Origin: Hofstenia miamia
Taxonomy: Eukaryota > Xenacoelomorpha > Acoela > Hofsteniidae
NCBI GenBank assembly: GCA_900660155.1
Contig: CABFPE010000608.1
Location: 242,769-306,768 of the forward strand
Length of the DNA stretch: 64,000 bases
Direction of reading: 5' to 3'
In this document: one piece after another, positions 1-12,647 of the stretch
Layout: the number at the start of each line of letters is the position of its first letter
Position numbering within the stretch: the first letter of the stretch is position 1
The notes under the pieces: generated by a model
The model's input: the letters and a program-made list of their open reading frames with translations, nothing else
Told to the model about the DNA's origin: nothing
Database searches by the model: none
Translations under genes and position numbers: made by a program

Positions 1-1262
1 ATTTTTCAATTTGGGTTATTTTTTATCCATCAACACATATTCACTTTCGATTTTTTTATTAATGTGGCCTTAAAATTTCTATTTTTAAATGAGCACCATC
101 AAATAAATGTTTTTTATGAAGCCATCTTAATGTAAATGGTTGCTTTACCAAAGTTGAAAACTTAATGTAAACCACAACCTGGTGATATTTTTAATATATT
201 TCTTTATTTCATTTTGCATTTGTATATTAATGAGTAATAGAGTGTATTGACACAGTCAGTCTTGGAATTTTGCAGTTTCTGAAGTTGTGTTCTTGATTAC
301 CCTCATTAGGATATGTTCTTGTCAACTAAGAATATTTTGATTCTTATATTGTCATTTTGTTTAAAAATCGGGAACCTGATAAAAGTAAGTAACTTTTAAA
401 ATATTTGTATTTGTTTGATAATTGTTTATCAGTGTATGTAGTCGCCATACATTTCTTGTGAATCCTTTAAAATGTTCGTATTTGCATTTTACAGTTAATT
501 ATGTTACTTATTTCTTAACTAGCTCTTTAATTTATTGTGTCGTACTCGTTCACTCAATGTCCTTATTTTTAGTCATTATTTGTTAAACAGCGTATTCTAA
601 TCGCGTTATTGTTTTATTTTCCCTCCTTATTTTGCCTGTTGTTCTATTCAATTACGTAAAACACCGTTTCCCGCTGATATGTTTCGCAGGCATGTCGAAT
701 TGACAATGAATGCAGTAGCTTCGAGTCTAGTAGCCCACTTTGAACAAACTACTTAAACGTAGTGCTATACACTTTCTCCCTACAAGTATTCGTCATTTGT
801 TCCTCTAATTAATACGCAATTCCCATTTCGTTTATATTTATACTCATTTTTCATTTGTTGCTTTTTAAACGAAAATATTTTGTCAGAGAAATGTACCAGA
901 AATATTTTTCTCCATCCTCAGTTTTATTGAATAGTAAGCTGTTCTAAATTTTATTTAGATGGGCAGTGAGCTCAGCAATGTTTATATTCTACATCACCTG
1001 TCAAAACTACCTCTATTATTCATCAAGTGCTTTATTCATTTTTGCTTTTCAAAGTCATAAATTTGGTATTCTTTGTTTTTGAAGCTATTCCTACGATATC
1101 TATAAATAGTAAGAAATTGGTCAATGCGCGTTTCTCTAATAAAAATAGCAATTCTTATATACTATATATATTCACTGTTGTTTTATATTTGACGATTTTT
1201 GAGGTCATGTTTTGAATAGGTGTTTTTTATCAAGATACTCGAGTAGTTGTGTTAAGTTTTAC

Positions 1263-1569
1263 CTTGGTGTCGTTGAGTGTTCGTGCCTGTTGCTCAGCAC
1301 GACGCTGTGCGTTGCTGACGAGTGTGTAGTAGCGTTCATAGGCGTCCATGTATGAATCCTTGATGTTTCGAGTTTGTTCCCAGTAGCTTGCTATGAATGT
1401 TTCGAGTTTGTTCCCAGTAGCTTGCTATGAAGTTCTGCTTCGCATTGTCTTCTTTCTCATCTTCATTGTGAAAACATAGTAGACCGAAACAGCAAACACA
1501 AAGCACCAACAAGAAAAACAGCGACCCGAACCACGCTACATATCCCACAAACGCCGACATGTCAAACAC
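1263..1569 (-). CDS. First coding exon of a small membrane protein (frame broken by a 34-bp duplication)
   Basis: The start codon is at 1567-1569. The protein opens with a short polar stretch and then one long hydrophobic, Cys-rich segment at about residues 8-34 (LFFLLVLCVCCFGLLCF), which looks like a single membrane span or signal anchor. An acidic segment (NEDEKEDN) and a Tyr/Gln/Arg-rich, probably helical tail follow. The open frame ends early because a 34-bp unit is repeated in tandem near 1365-1435, and 34 is not a multiple of 3. If only one unit is counted, the frame runs on to a good donor (AAG|GTAAAA) at 1262/1261. A possible terminal exon lies at 652-726 (minus), after an AG and ending in TAA, but its pyrimidine tract is poor. 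I do not recognise the family. Codon use is GC-richer than the surroundings, which supports real coding. Confidence 0.5.
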
Positions 1570-2326
1570 TCTGCTGTTTGTCCCTAAACTTACTGCAATG
1601 TGAATTTTTGCATTTTAGTTGGCTAACATTTACACCTTTTGGAATTTTTAATTATATCCCATTTTAATTTAATGTTGGAAGTATTGACTGAAAATGATTC
1701 ACCTGAGTGGTTTATTTACAGAAAACAAAGTGGATGAGTCTAGTTGTTGCAATGGGCTTTAGACCGCGTTATTATCTTAACACTGGATGAGTCTAGTTGT
1801 TGCAATGGGCTTTAGACCGCGTTATTATCTTAACACTGGCTATTAATATTTTCATGTTCTTCAAACAGCAATAATTTTTGTCACAAATTTTCAAAATGGT
1901 AAGGAAGTACACTTACTCATAGATGCGTCAAAATCCCCAAATTTTCAAAATGGTAAGGAAGTACACTTACTCATAGATGCGTCAAAATCCCCAACATTCG
2001 CAAATCCGAAAATGTGATCTTTTTTATGATTAGATTGTCTACCGTAGTTCATTTATGGGAATAATCACATTTGTTGACAATAGAATTATGAATGTGAGTT
2101 GTTTGCAAGCAAACCATTTAGGTCATTTTAGGTAGGGTAGATGTGAGTTGGGAGTTGGAAACCATATATGATTGCGGGACAAGTTAAAATTTGTTGGTTG
2201 GCTTGGCAAATTTAAAAATAAATATAGGTAATTCCTTCCTAGGATGTTAACCTTACAATACAATGAATGTTGATATTGGTACTGATAAAACTCAACAGAT
2301 TTGTGTTTGGATAGCGATATTTATAA
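1468..2326. repeat. Left copy of an assembly-type duplication
   Basis: This segment is almost the same as 2328-3225, and the two copies are separated by a single N at 2327. The left copy holds extra short tandem doublings, for example two copies of GGATGAGTCTAGTTGTTGCA near 1730-1850 and two of TGGTAAGGAAGTACACTTAC near 1895-1980. At those places the right copy has unique sequence instead. The pattern suggests a poor contig end beside a better one, not a biological tandem. Confidence 0.8.
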
Positions 2327-2327
2327 N

Positions 2328-3225
2328 GTGAAAACATAGTAGACCGAAACAGCAAACACAAAGCACCAACAAGAAAAACAGCGACCCGAACCACGCTACA
2401 TATCCCACAAACGCCGACATGTCAAACACTCTGCTGTTTGTCCCTAAACTTACTGCAATGTGAATTTTTGCATTTTAGTTGGCTAACATTTACACCTTTT
2501 GGAATTTTTAATTATATCCCATTTTAATTTAATGTTGGAAGTATTGACTGAAAATGATTCATAACTAAAATCTGAAAACACCGCTGATAGATGCACGGCG
2601 CACCTGAGTGGTTTATTTACAGAAAACAAAGTGGATGAGTCTAGTTGTTGCAATGGGCTTTAGACCGCGTTATTATCTTAACACTGGCTGTGGGAAGAAT
2701 TTGAATGTTTTTCGAAAATCACTTTTTCCATTGAATAAATATTAATATTTTCATGTTCTTCAAACAGCAATAATTTTTGTCACAAATTTTCAAAATGGTA
2801 AGGAAGTACACTTACTCATAGATGCGTCAAAATCCCCAAAATTCCTAATAGGCTTGGAGAGAAACTTGTTAGAAAATGAGGGTTAACAGGAAACATTCGC
2901 AAATCCGAAAATGTGATCTTTTTTATGATTAGATTGTCTACCGTAGTTCATTTATGGGAATAATCACATTTGTTGACAATAGAATTATGAATGTGAGTTG
3001 TTTGCAAGCAAACCATTTAGGTCATTTTAGGTAGGGTAGATGTGAGTTGGGAGTTGGAAACCATATATGATTGCGGGACAAGTTAAAATTTGTTGGTTGG
3101 CTTGGCAAATTTAAAAATAAATATAGGTAATTCCTTCCTAGGATGTTAACCTTACAATACAATGAATGTTGATATTGGTACTGATAAAACTCAACAGATT
3201 TGTGTTTGGATAGCGATATTTATAA
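2328..3225. repeat. Right copy of the assembly-type duplication
   Basis: Matches 1468-2326 and begins straight after the N. It carries the first codons of the small membrane-protein exon (ATG at about 2417-2420 on the minus strand) and single, non-doubled versions of the short repeats, so it is probably the more faithful version of the locus. Confidence 0.75.
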
Positions 3226-3317
3226 TATTGTTTTTGTATTTGGGAATCCTGATCGAAATTTAAAATCGGTATTCCCGTGGTCCCTGCGACTGCGACCTTG
3301 TTTAATAATAGAGTAGA

Positions 3318-3319
<2 letters not shown>

Positions 3320-3350
<31 letters not shown>
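3320..3350. repeat. (TA)n microsatellite
   Basis: Uninterrupted TA dinucleotides. Part of the run reappears after the N at 3461. Confidence 0.9.
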
Positions 3351-3352
<2 letters not shown>

Positions 3353-3353
<1 letters not shown>

Positions 3354-3580
3354 TTTGAGTATGACGCATTAGGTTCATTAATGTTGCCAGTGTTTTTCGT
3401 AGATGTGGATATCAGTGGCATTACCAGACTTGTCAACGAGCACTGCATTTCATATACAATNTATATATATATATTTGAGTATGACGCATTAGGTTCATTA
3501 ATGTTGCCAGTGTTTTTCGTAGATGTGGATATCAGTGGCATTACCAGACTTGTCAACGAGCACTGCATTTCATATACAAT
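3353..3580. repeat. 108-bp duplication across a single N
   Basis: Bases 3353-3460 and 3473-3580 are the same 108-bp stretch, separated by one N (3461) and a short TA run. Most likely unmerged overlapping contig ends. Confidence 0.8.
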
Positions 3581-3886
3581 AAGGTCAAAACGAGCTCTTT
3601 TTGTGCAAAGCGAATTTATAGTTCTGCTTATTACTTTGATTATGCAGATTTTTCTTATTTTTTGATTTAGTATGCCCTTCCTATTATCTTATTTTAGAAA
3701 TGTTTATTAAATATTAGGAAAAGCTATGTAAATGTAAAAAATTTAGAGAATATTTTAAAAAATATTTCGAGCCAAAACAAGCCTCATTGAAAGGTTCTAT
3801 GTGGCGAGCTGAGCCGAGCCGTACTTAATTCAAAATTAAAAACGAGCCGAACCGAACTTAGATATGTCGACTCGTTGACAAGTCTG
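3545..3886. mobile_element. hAT-type MITE, 342 bp
   Basis: Perfect 16-bp terminal inverted repeats CAGACTTGTCAACGAG at both ends. Flanked by a near-perfect 8-bp target duplication, GGCATTAC (3537-3544) and GGCATTAA (3887-3894). The inside has no long ORF and shows GAGCC-type subterminal repeats near 3768-3860. The target sequence is itself the edge of another hAT-like end (CAGTGGCATTA), so this element appears nested in an older one that continues after 3887. Confidence 0.85.
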
Positions 3887-4175
3887 GGCATTAATGAGGG
3901 GGTGCAGCCGCACCGGGTCCCCAAATATCAATAAAATTATTTGTTCTACAAAAATAAAAATAAGGTTTATTACAAGCAATTTTAAAGAAATTTTTTAGAA
4001 TTTGTAGCATTTTGGGCCCCCCAAAGTAGAAACATATCTTTAATTACCAATTTTAGATAATTTTAGAGGCCAAATAGTTATGCAGCTACAATTTATTTAG
4101 TAAAATATCTAGTATACACCAAAATGGTTATTGAAAATTCAATACATTAAATGAGGGATGGCATCTCGCTACTGG
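3887..4175. mobile_element. Probable outer hAT-like MITE interrupted by the 342-bp element
   Basis: Joining CAGT (3533-3536) to GGCATTAATGAGGGGG (from 3887) gives a typical hAT terminus. GC-rich runs at 3900-3925 and GGGCCCCCC near 4014-4022 fit the subterminal regions of such elements. A possible right end is CTCGCTACTG near 4167-4176. The outer target duplication is weak (5 of 8), so the right border is uncertain. Confidence 0.35.
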
Positions 4176-4179
4176 TGAC

Positions 4180-6830
4180 AATTTCTTTCACTAATAATTT
4201 ATACCAATTGTGAAATATCATTTTTTAAATATCATAGCTGTAAAGCAAAAGCTTTTATTTTAAAAGCCTCTTATTTTATTGTTATTTAATCCGTTTGAAT
4301 CATTCGTTTTCGCTTAATTAAATTGCTCCATTTTCGAAAATGACAGTTTCCATTATAAAAGCTCATTTTCAAGATTCGCACGTTTCTATTGTTTGCTCTC
4401 AGTGTGCCTACGCTTCTTCTCTTCTATATTTATATCAGGAAATGGTCTGCCCTCCACGTTATTTCGCTGCTTTCCGTTGCATATTGGGTTTGGGTTTCGT
4501 TGTTTATTACAATAATGGTTTAAGGCAATGGGCAGTTTGCCCATTTTCAAAATTTTGAGAAAACATTTTTTGTACATATAGTTAAGTCATTCTTTGCTAA
4601 ATATATTTTAATCGAGTAATCAATTACTGTAATATTAAAAATCAAATGTCATTAATCACCTTTCATTGCGATTTGGGATGAAAATGGTGGTTTCTTTGAT
4701 AAAAAATCTAGATTAAAGTTTATGAAAATAGTTTTTTAATTCGCTCTAGTAAATGAAAATGATTTTTCCTTAATTTTAATACGAAATTATCGTAATTACT
4801 GAAAGAATTGGCGGGGAATTTTGCAGAGCTTATTATTACAAGTAAGGATAAGTGGCGTTTCATAAATAAATTTCTAAACAAGTGTTGACGGTTTGGATCC
4901 GAATATCTTAAGCCTATAGGAAAGCAAACGTCTGAACAACGGTGAAAATCTGTGATGTCTTCAACAAAAAATTTTAAACACTTATAACTCACGAATTAAT
5001 GAAGATATTTACAATCTAAAAACACCACAAGATACAAAATTCAGGCATAAGCACATGTTTTAGCACATATCTTCATCATTGAATGAGCGGGCCCTACCTC
5101 ATAGATGTGTCCATGTAAAAATCTTTCAATATTTCTTTACAGCCCTGGATAAAATTGTTCAAAATTCGGACAAATCGGTTTGTTACGCAAAACTAACACC
5201 AGTGGAAATAAGGTAGATTCCATTTTTATTATTCATAAATGAGCTTTTCTAATAACCATTTAATATTAAATGCAAAAAAAAATATTTTGCAATTCGATCC
5301 AAAATCTGTGTCTGAAATTTATTTTGAGATATGTACAGTTAGATTGTAAAAAATGTAAGTTCTCGGATAATACACCAATAATCGAAAAAGATTCACATGT
5401 GTTTTATTCTCAATAGTATTCATTTATTATAAGAAAATCTATTTGCAAGAAATTTAAATTCGAGGACTCGCAGTGCCCTATATACAGGCGTCTGTCAATG
5501 GACCATTCACCCATTTGTGTATTCATGCACTTGCATCTGATAAATAGTGTCTAAAAAGCTATTTAAACGTTTTTTAGAATTGATAATCAATAAGTTAACA
5601 CTTGTCTATCGGAGCACATTTTGTTAAATCCAAAATATTTCATCAATTTATTAACATTGTCTAAACATGCTAATAAATTTCATATTTGTTTAATTTCAAA
5701 CTTCCATAATCGCTTTGGGCCTAAACAATGCAAATCATTGGCATAATTACCTTAGCATTCTATATTTAGATATTAAACATTTATCTTTGTCATTCACCAC
5801 CAAAGCGATTTGTTATGCTTTTGATAGGAAATCATTTTCAACCATCTCTTCAATTAATAATTGAATGCTTGTTTGAGGATAAAAGCGAATTTTAATACTA
5901 CTACACATGCTGCCAAACCCTGTATGCTTTCAACATTTGATTTCAGATGAATCACCTGGCCCATTTTTTAACGGCAAACCAAAATATTTAATTTGATAGA
6001 TTTTAGAATGAGAAGTTTATAAGCTCACTTCAGTGTTAATTCAACGGCCACCGGCTATTTGTTCAATTATTTGCTTGATTGCTTGGAAACACAGAAATTC
6101 TTTCAAAACGAGCACATCAATCTTTTACGTGCTTAATAGTTGAAAGTTTTCGAGCTTGGGGCTATCTTATAAGTTGAAAACTCTTAGAATAGTATGTTTT
6201 GATCGTCATAGCTCTTCATTTTTGTTTGAGACTTTATGATCCACCCAGTTAAGCTTATTTCATTGCAATTTTCTAAATTCCCCACACCTGCTATCTAACT
6301 TTTATGAGAAAGTTTTTGGAGCAATTATCCACTCACTATACTGACCTGTGAAATGATTTTAGGATGCTTGGTATTATATATCTTGCCATTTTTAATCGAC
6401 TTATTACCTTTTTCTTAATTTTTCCATTTTTATTATGAGCAGAGTTAATCTAGTTATATTGTGGAAACAAATTTATTTTTGCATTATGCATTTCACAGTT
6501 CAATGCGTTTGTTAATGAATGTAGTTTATATTTATATTTAGTTGAAATATAGGAATACGTACCTGAATCAGAGATGTGCTATCCACACATTGTTGTTTAA
6601 TGGACTCAGGTGTCGATGCAACAACAGTTAGCTACTGATTTCTGCCCTCCTCTTTTGCTTGCTTCCAATTGGACGATATTTTTCGCTTTGTTTTTTTACC
6701 GCATTTATAAGTTATTGCAGCGGAAATCGTTGAAATTATTTTCAAAGTCTGTTATCAATCAATATACTTTTTTCACAACTCTATTGGTGTAAAATCTTGC
6801 AAAAGCTTTCTAGACCGGAACGGCTGTGTA
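4180..6830. other. AT-rich spacer, no supported gene
   Basis: Only short open frames without recognisable motifs. A hAT-like right end (CAGCCCTG) at about 5142-5149 has no partner that I could find. Confidence 0.5.
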
Positions 6831-6839
6831 GTTTATCTA

Positions 6840-7063
6840 TCTATACATATAATAAGACAAAGTTATATGTGTGTTTCTGTGTATGTTATCTAGTCGCAGA
6901 ATTTTTATAAAGTTTGCTCTGAACACCGCCAAGGCAAATGAGACGGATATGGGTTGGCTGTTTTTGGAAAAACTGTCTCTGAAGGAAATTATTGTCCAAA
7001 TATTGATAAGCAATCGCTTTAACATGTTATATCTAATTAAATAAGGTTTATTCTCATTATGTA
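6840..7063 (+). mobile_element. Helitron-like 5' terminal fragment
   Basis: Begins A|TCTATACATATAATAAGA, followed by GT-rich sequence, which is a common form of Helitron 5' ends. No hairpin plus CTRR 3' end is visible before the hAT element at 7072, so this is a partial and tentative call. Confidence 0.3.
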
Positions 7064-7071
7064 GCCTCAAT

Positions 7072-7489
7072 CAGGGTATTGATAAATATCGCATTTACCA
7101 AGTATCAAGTAGATTCAAGTACTTGAACAATTTTTTCAAGTGCGGATTATCAAATATTCAGAAAAAATTACTTCCATAATGTCATCAACATTAATAATAA
7201 ATAACAAAGTTCTGTGGATTGAGTTTCACTCTTTAGTGGGTTTAGGATTAGTCCTGCTTTACTAAAAAATAATCTTTGAACTTCTTCTGATGTAGCTAGT
7301 AAAGGCAGAAATTGCGGAATTGTTGCTTGAATTTCTGTCAGTTATTTGGTCATTGTAGAAGAATAAACCAACTCACAGGAACCCAAAATGTCAACTACGA
7401 CATCGATTATTTGCAGATATTTTCAAGTATCAGATATCCCTATTACCCAAGTGCAATACTTGAATATCATGTACTTGGTCAATACCCTG
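7072..7489 (-). mobile_element. hAT deletion derivative keeping the transposase C-terminal motif
   Basis: Termini are CAGGGTATTG and CAATACCCTG (10-bp perfect inverted repeats). The flanking 8-bp duplication is GCCTCAAT (7064-7071) against GCTTTAAT (7490-7497), 6 of 8. Minus-strand translation of about 7201-7320 gives an open stretch with PLLATSEEVQRLFFSKAGLI then LNPLKSE. This matches the hAT C-terminal dimerisation region (the usual P.TSA..ER.FS.AG pattern). The catalytic part is gone, so the copy is dead but its ancestry is clear. Confidence 0.8.
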
Positions 7490-7497
7490 GCTTTAAT

Positions 7498-10400
7498 TAT
7501 AATTTTCATTTTTTCAGTTTTTATCATGCACCGCAGTTTATAATTATTGATTTCGAACCATTTTCAAATCCGAGCCATTTCTAATTTGCTAAAACCTAAA
7601 GATTTTAATCAATTATCCACTTAACATATAGATTTATATTATGTACTTGAGCTGATCATTGCTATTATTTTAAAAAAGTCATGCATTCTCTCAGCATTTT
7701 CACTGTTGTTATATTCTTTAATATGAAGGCCAGCTATGTAAATATGTCTTTAATAGTGTTACAGAACACTGTCGGTATACTAAGGATCGTCCTCCATATT
7801 TCTAGGATTGCACCCGGGTGCATCAGTAAATCCGAACACCACTTCAATTTTATTCGAAAGATATTTTGCACATGAATGCAATTTGTTAATCAATGCATCG
7901 TGTCGTTTTTGAGATGATAATGCAAGTTGCTTCACAGCACACATTGTTTTGTTTTAGTCCATGTCCACATTGCAATAATGTCTGTTGTGTAGACAGCACA
8001 AAAAGAAAGGTGAGAGTTAGCTGGAAGGGTCTAAATTTGCGCCTGCAATTGTACTAAAAGAGACGGAACGTTTAATAAAATGAATGAATGGTTAACACTG
8101 TAATTTTGTGCATGCATTCTCAAGTGATTAAATATTAAATCACTTATTTTTATAAAAGCCATGTGGCTAAGAAGGTACAGTTTCCTGTTCTGATTGAAGA
8201 GGATGAGGAGAATGAATTTTATTTTAAAATACTTAAAAATTTCAGTGTAGTCAATTGCTGTAGACTTGAAGTTTAAATTTACAGCATTAACGTCTTTGCA
8301 ATTAAGAACATTTTCCCGTTTTTTAGAATTCTTAGAAATTTCGTTTGTGTCTTTAATGCATTTCTTTTCTTTTCTTATGGGTAGTTGAGTTATTAACTTG
8401 TGATTATATTAAGGAATTTGAAAGAATTATTAAGTATTTCTCACGGAAGGATGCATTGAATAAGTTTATTAACATTTTGCATGCATTCGCGACTTTGATT
8501 TAAAGAAATAATAAATCTTTGAAGTCGCCCGTCTCCACTAAATCCACTCTTTTGTCTTCTTAAGGAGGGATTCTTTCTTCCTCTCCAATTCATTTCATCC
8601 TTCACTACAAATTAAGGAATCAATCAAGTATAAAGCTTTAATCTTGCACAACGCTTAGCACGATATCACTGTACAGTTACTTTCGCATTAACTTTTTATT
8701 TCTTTCACACAAACCTTCATTTAAAACTTTTTGCTATTGTGAATAGACATAGATACTTTAAACTTTATCAATGCTAGGCTTATTTTCGACCAACGCAAGA
8801 GATTCACACCTTCTTACTAGCATAACTATATATTTTCCTTTCAGCGTTTTGCATATTAAAATTATTTGTTGTATAAGCTGATTTTTTAAACATAGACAGG
8901 TATTAGCTTAGGCCGTGGAGGCTCTGTGCTGTAAAAAATGTGGAAGTCTTTCTTTTTTAAGTTGCCAATTTTCTAATAAAAAAATACATATATTTTTACT
9001 ATGACAGGTTTATGATTACACTCGAAATATAAGTGCGTTGTTGTAAACTGAAATATGTGCACTTATTCTTCCTTTTTAAACTCTTAGTAGCTTGAATATT
9101 GCTTCTGGGCCAATGTGCACTTGTCGGAATTTGAAAGCGCACTTCCTTGCGATTAATATTCATCAAAACAGGCCATTTGGTTCAAGAAATACTTTGATCT
9201 ATTTTACAAGTGCAACAGGAATAAGTACATCTAGATTTGAGCTTTGCAACACGGGCTTGGTGCATCAGCATTTTCAATAACTAAGAATTAAAATATCATC
9301 GCTATTTTTAGAATCTTCAACAAAGCATTTTTCATAGATAATAAGTTTAGAATAGCAGATAGGGCGCTAGAATTTACCACACGTTTCTCGAATGTATCAT
9401 TGTCAATGCTTTGAAGAGCACAAAAATTGTTTCTAAGGTATCTCTAAGCAGTATTCTGCATTTTTTGAATCCCAGATTTACAAATGTTCCTGAAGAAAAT
9501 TCCAATTGAAAATCATTATTTCCCAGCAGGTTTTAATTTCATGACAGCGAATGCAGTAACTTATACAAAATGCATTGTCAATATAATTTTAGGTGGAAGG
9601 GCTTATATCGTGGATCCAAAAAGATTGTCACTTTTGTTTACGGCCTTGGCCTGTTTTTCATCTCTCACACTTTTTAATAAACAAAAACCCTTTTTATGGG
9701 TTCATTAAATTCATATACCTGCTTAAAAATCTAGTAATTTTTCTAAAATATAGCTTTAATATTGTGGACGTCGTATGGGAAGCCATTTGGTTTTGAATAG
9801 AATTCTATCTAGCATGCAGTACAAATTATAATTCTCGTTTTGTAGATTACGATATCGCTCTTTCCATTAACACTTTTATTATATTTCATTTGTGGGAGTA
9901 GCGAATTGCCATCCGTTATTCTAGTGTGAATTGGATAAGTGAAGAATCTATTTTGTCAGATACTTAAAATTGGCAATTAGATTTTCGTTGCCAATGATCT
10001 TAGATTGTATGCAATTGATTTATTATCGCTTAATTGCTTTCAGATGAGATGGTGTAGTTATCAAATGAGAGGTTTTAACTGTCCCGTTGACATTGCTGAT
10101 CGTATTTCTTTTAATTCATTTCCCTGCTTTTATTCTGTCCTGTCACTCTTCATTTTGTTTCCTTTATATTGGTGGGAGTTTATTTTAAATTTCCATACAC
10201 TAAATATTTATTTAATAAACGTCATCTCGTTAAATTTATTTCTCGTTTATCCGATATCTTCGTTTATTAACCTGCTTAATCTCATATAATCCAAAAATTA
10301 ATTCCCTCCATTTTTATTCATTTTCCAGCTGTGCATCGGTAAACATCAAGCGCTTATTTTGCTTCTATTAATCTTGCACGCTTTCATTTTTTCACTTAAA

Positions 10401-12510
10401 CCTAAAAATATCACCAATATAGAATCACGGATGTTAATAAATATAATAAATATAATAAAAATATTATCATTAACCGCTTTATTTTTAATCAAGCGTAGGT
10501 CATGATCATGACCTTGAAGTGTAGCTTATTTCTTCGCAGCATAATTTTTATTAAATTTCAATATAGTGTTTTCGGATTTGGAAACAGCGAAATTGTGATG
10601 CTTGGTGCGGAGTTGTAATCGGGTCAGGATCTGGGCCTGAAATTTCTTCACAACGGGCCTAGAATTTTTCACATTTGTGCTAATATACATTCTTTCTTAT
10701 TTTGATATTTTAAAACATTTTATCAACTAATGTCTTCAATTTTAGTATTGATATTTTCAATAATATTTTTTACTTACAAAATATCCTGCTTGTAATGGTT
10801 TTATGTATGACTGGCAGTGGTGGGCTTGGGTTATGGTGTAAAGCGCCTGTTACAAACTGTTATTTACAGCAATCATTAAGCCTGAATTGATAATTATTAT
10901 CCAGTTGCTTACCGTAGATCTTTGTATAATACTCGAAATAAAAAAGCAGGTTTAAATCTCGGAAATCATCCTAACTCTTGCATAAGTCGACAATTAATGG
11001 ACCAAAGTTTTCTTTAGATGTAAAGATTCAAATCTTTCCTAAAACAGGAAATTGTCATCCTTACTATCTGGGTGAGATATTAAACCGGAGAATATTCAAC
11101 AGTTTTCAAATAATATGATATTGACAAAAAACATCAGATTAAAATTCTCTTTTATCGCCAATGTAAACAGCCGCTATTCGACCGCTATTCACTCGACAAT
11201 TTCCTCGGTTTTTATCCTTACTCTTGTATATGTTGAACTCTTGTTATTAAAGTTAATGCTCGGAAAAACACCTCGACTTGTAAACAGACATCTACGGTAG
11301 TTTCCGATACTTCTCTGAAATGTTAGCAAAAGTTTACCAAATAACGAAGCAGTTTTTCGCTGAAAGACAAAAGCTCTCAATGAATTTTAAAATTTCCTCT
11401 TTAGAATTTTGAGGACTGAGAATTTCGTAAAAAGTATGTAGTAAATTTGCCAGTGTTAGGGTTTCTATACTTTTCATAAGAACCTGCTGCTTGCTTAAAT
11501 CAATTCCAAGATCAAAGTGTATTCAGAGACTTTATTTTATAAGTATTTCCAAGATTGGAAAATTATGCATGTTTGATTAGATAGCATATGCTTTTAAACC
11601 GTACAGGTTACAAGGACCATGAAAACTTTGGAAAAGGTATGGTTTGCGGAAAACATATTTGTGTTCATGTGTAAGGCATATCTAATGTTAAACATTCACG
11701 AGTGTTATGTCATAACCCAATATTAAAGTATGACAGTAAATAAAACCAATTTTTAACGAATGTTTTTTGTCTCTTCTGATATTTATAATAACTTTTTGGT
11801 GTCGTAGCCTTTGTTAGTTTGAACTTTGGAATGAGATTATCACAAAGAAATCAAATAGTTGATAATAAATCAAATCGATTCATTGGCATTGGCTGCTCAT
11901 CTTTAGTTGCTGTGAGCACTTGGGCAATTAACAATGACATACTGGAAATATTTTCCAAGTAAAAATTGAGGCAAGCATTGTCTTCGGTCAGACCTTATTC
12001 TATTTGCAGTTGTAGCTGGATTATATCTCCATTTGCTTATGCAATTTTGTGAGAGATGTTCAAGCAATAAGGTTAAATTGTATTGGGGTGAGGAAACGCA
12101 ATTAAGAAAGTTTGCCTAAGCCTTGGTTGCCCGTGGTTTTAAGAAACATGTGTAGTAGTTTCTTACATATTTCTTCAAAAATGTTATTATATAAAGGTTA
12201 TTATTATAACTAATGTTATTTTTTGTATATTTATTCCTAAATATTATTGAAAGTTAAGTCAATTCCGAATCTTAGCTCATTTGGTCTAAATGGAATATCG
12301 TCGTTTTTTTTGCAATAGGCAACACTCTATTTTTGGAGTGACTTTGAAGAAATTCTTGAAATGTCTTTTACTGAGATTACTCCAGCGTTGCGCTTATCTT
12401 TCTCGATTGTGACGTTGTCTTGCGTTTTTAAATACTGAATATAGCTGTAAGACTTTCTCGTATCTTAGAAATAAAGCAAAATGAATCTTTTTTTAACGAA
12501 AACAAATATT
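7498..12510. other. AT-rich spacer upstream of the leucyl-tRNA synthetase exons
   Basis: About 5 kb with no supported coding exon. Earlier exons of the synthetase should lie upstream on this strand. I looked for the KMSKS and APFCPH neighbourhoods and could not place them here. A possible hAT left end (CAGTGG) occurs near 10816 without a visible partner. Confidence 0.4.
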
Positions 12511-12513
12511 TAG

Positions 12514-12573
12514 TTCTCCTTCTTGTGGCGCTTTATGTCAGTGCATAACATTTGGAGGCTTAATTCAAACCAA
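12514..12573 (+). CDS. LARS1: Possible upstream exon of leucyl-tRNA synthetase
   Basis: A 60-nt open stretch preceded by ATTTAG and followed by CAA|GTGCCT. It encodes 20 residues containing HNIWRLNSNQ. When joined in phase 0 to the next exon it puts an Ile-Trp pair about 14 residues before the conserved Trp-Pro-Val, the spacing of the EHIW...WPV segment in animal cytosolic leucyl-tRNA synthetases. The N-terminal half does not match the expected PFCPH sequence. Shifting the frame by one base improves it (PSC), so a sequencing indel or a wrong start boundary is possible. Confidence 0.4.
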
Positions 12574-12647
12574 GTGCCTTTTTGTGAAAACGAGGAGCTT
12601 TTTCTAAGAATTATGGCGTTAATCTTATATAATAATAACTTATTTAG

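Noticed and set aside
11606-11635. Micro-exon between CAG and GTATGG
   Set aside because: Ten residues with no match to leucyl-tRNA synthetase.
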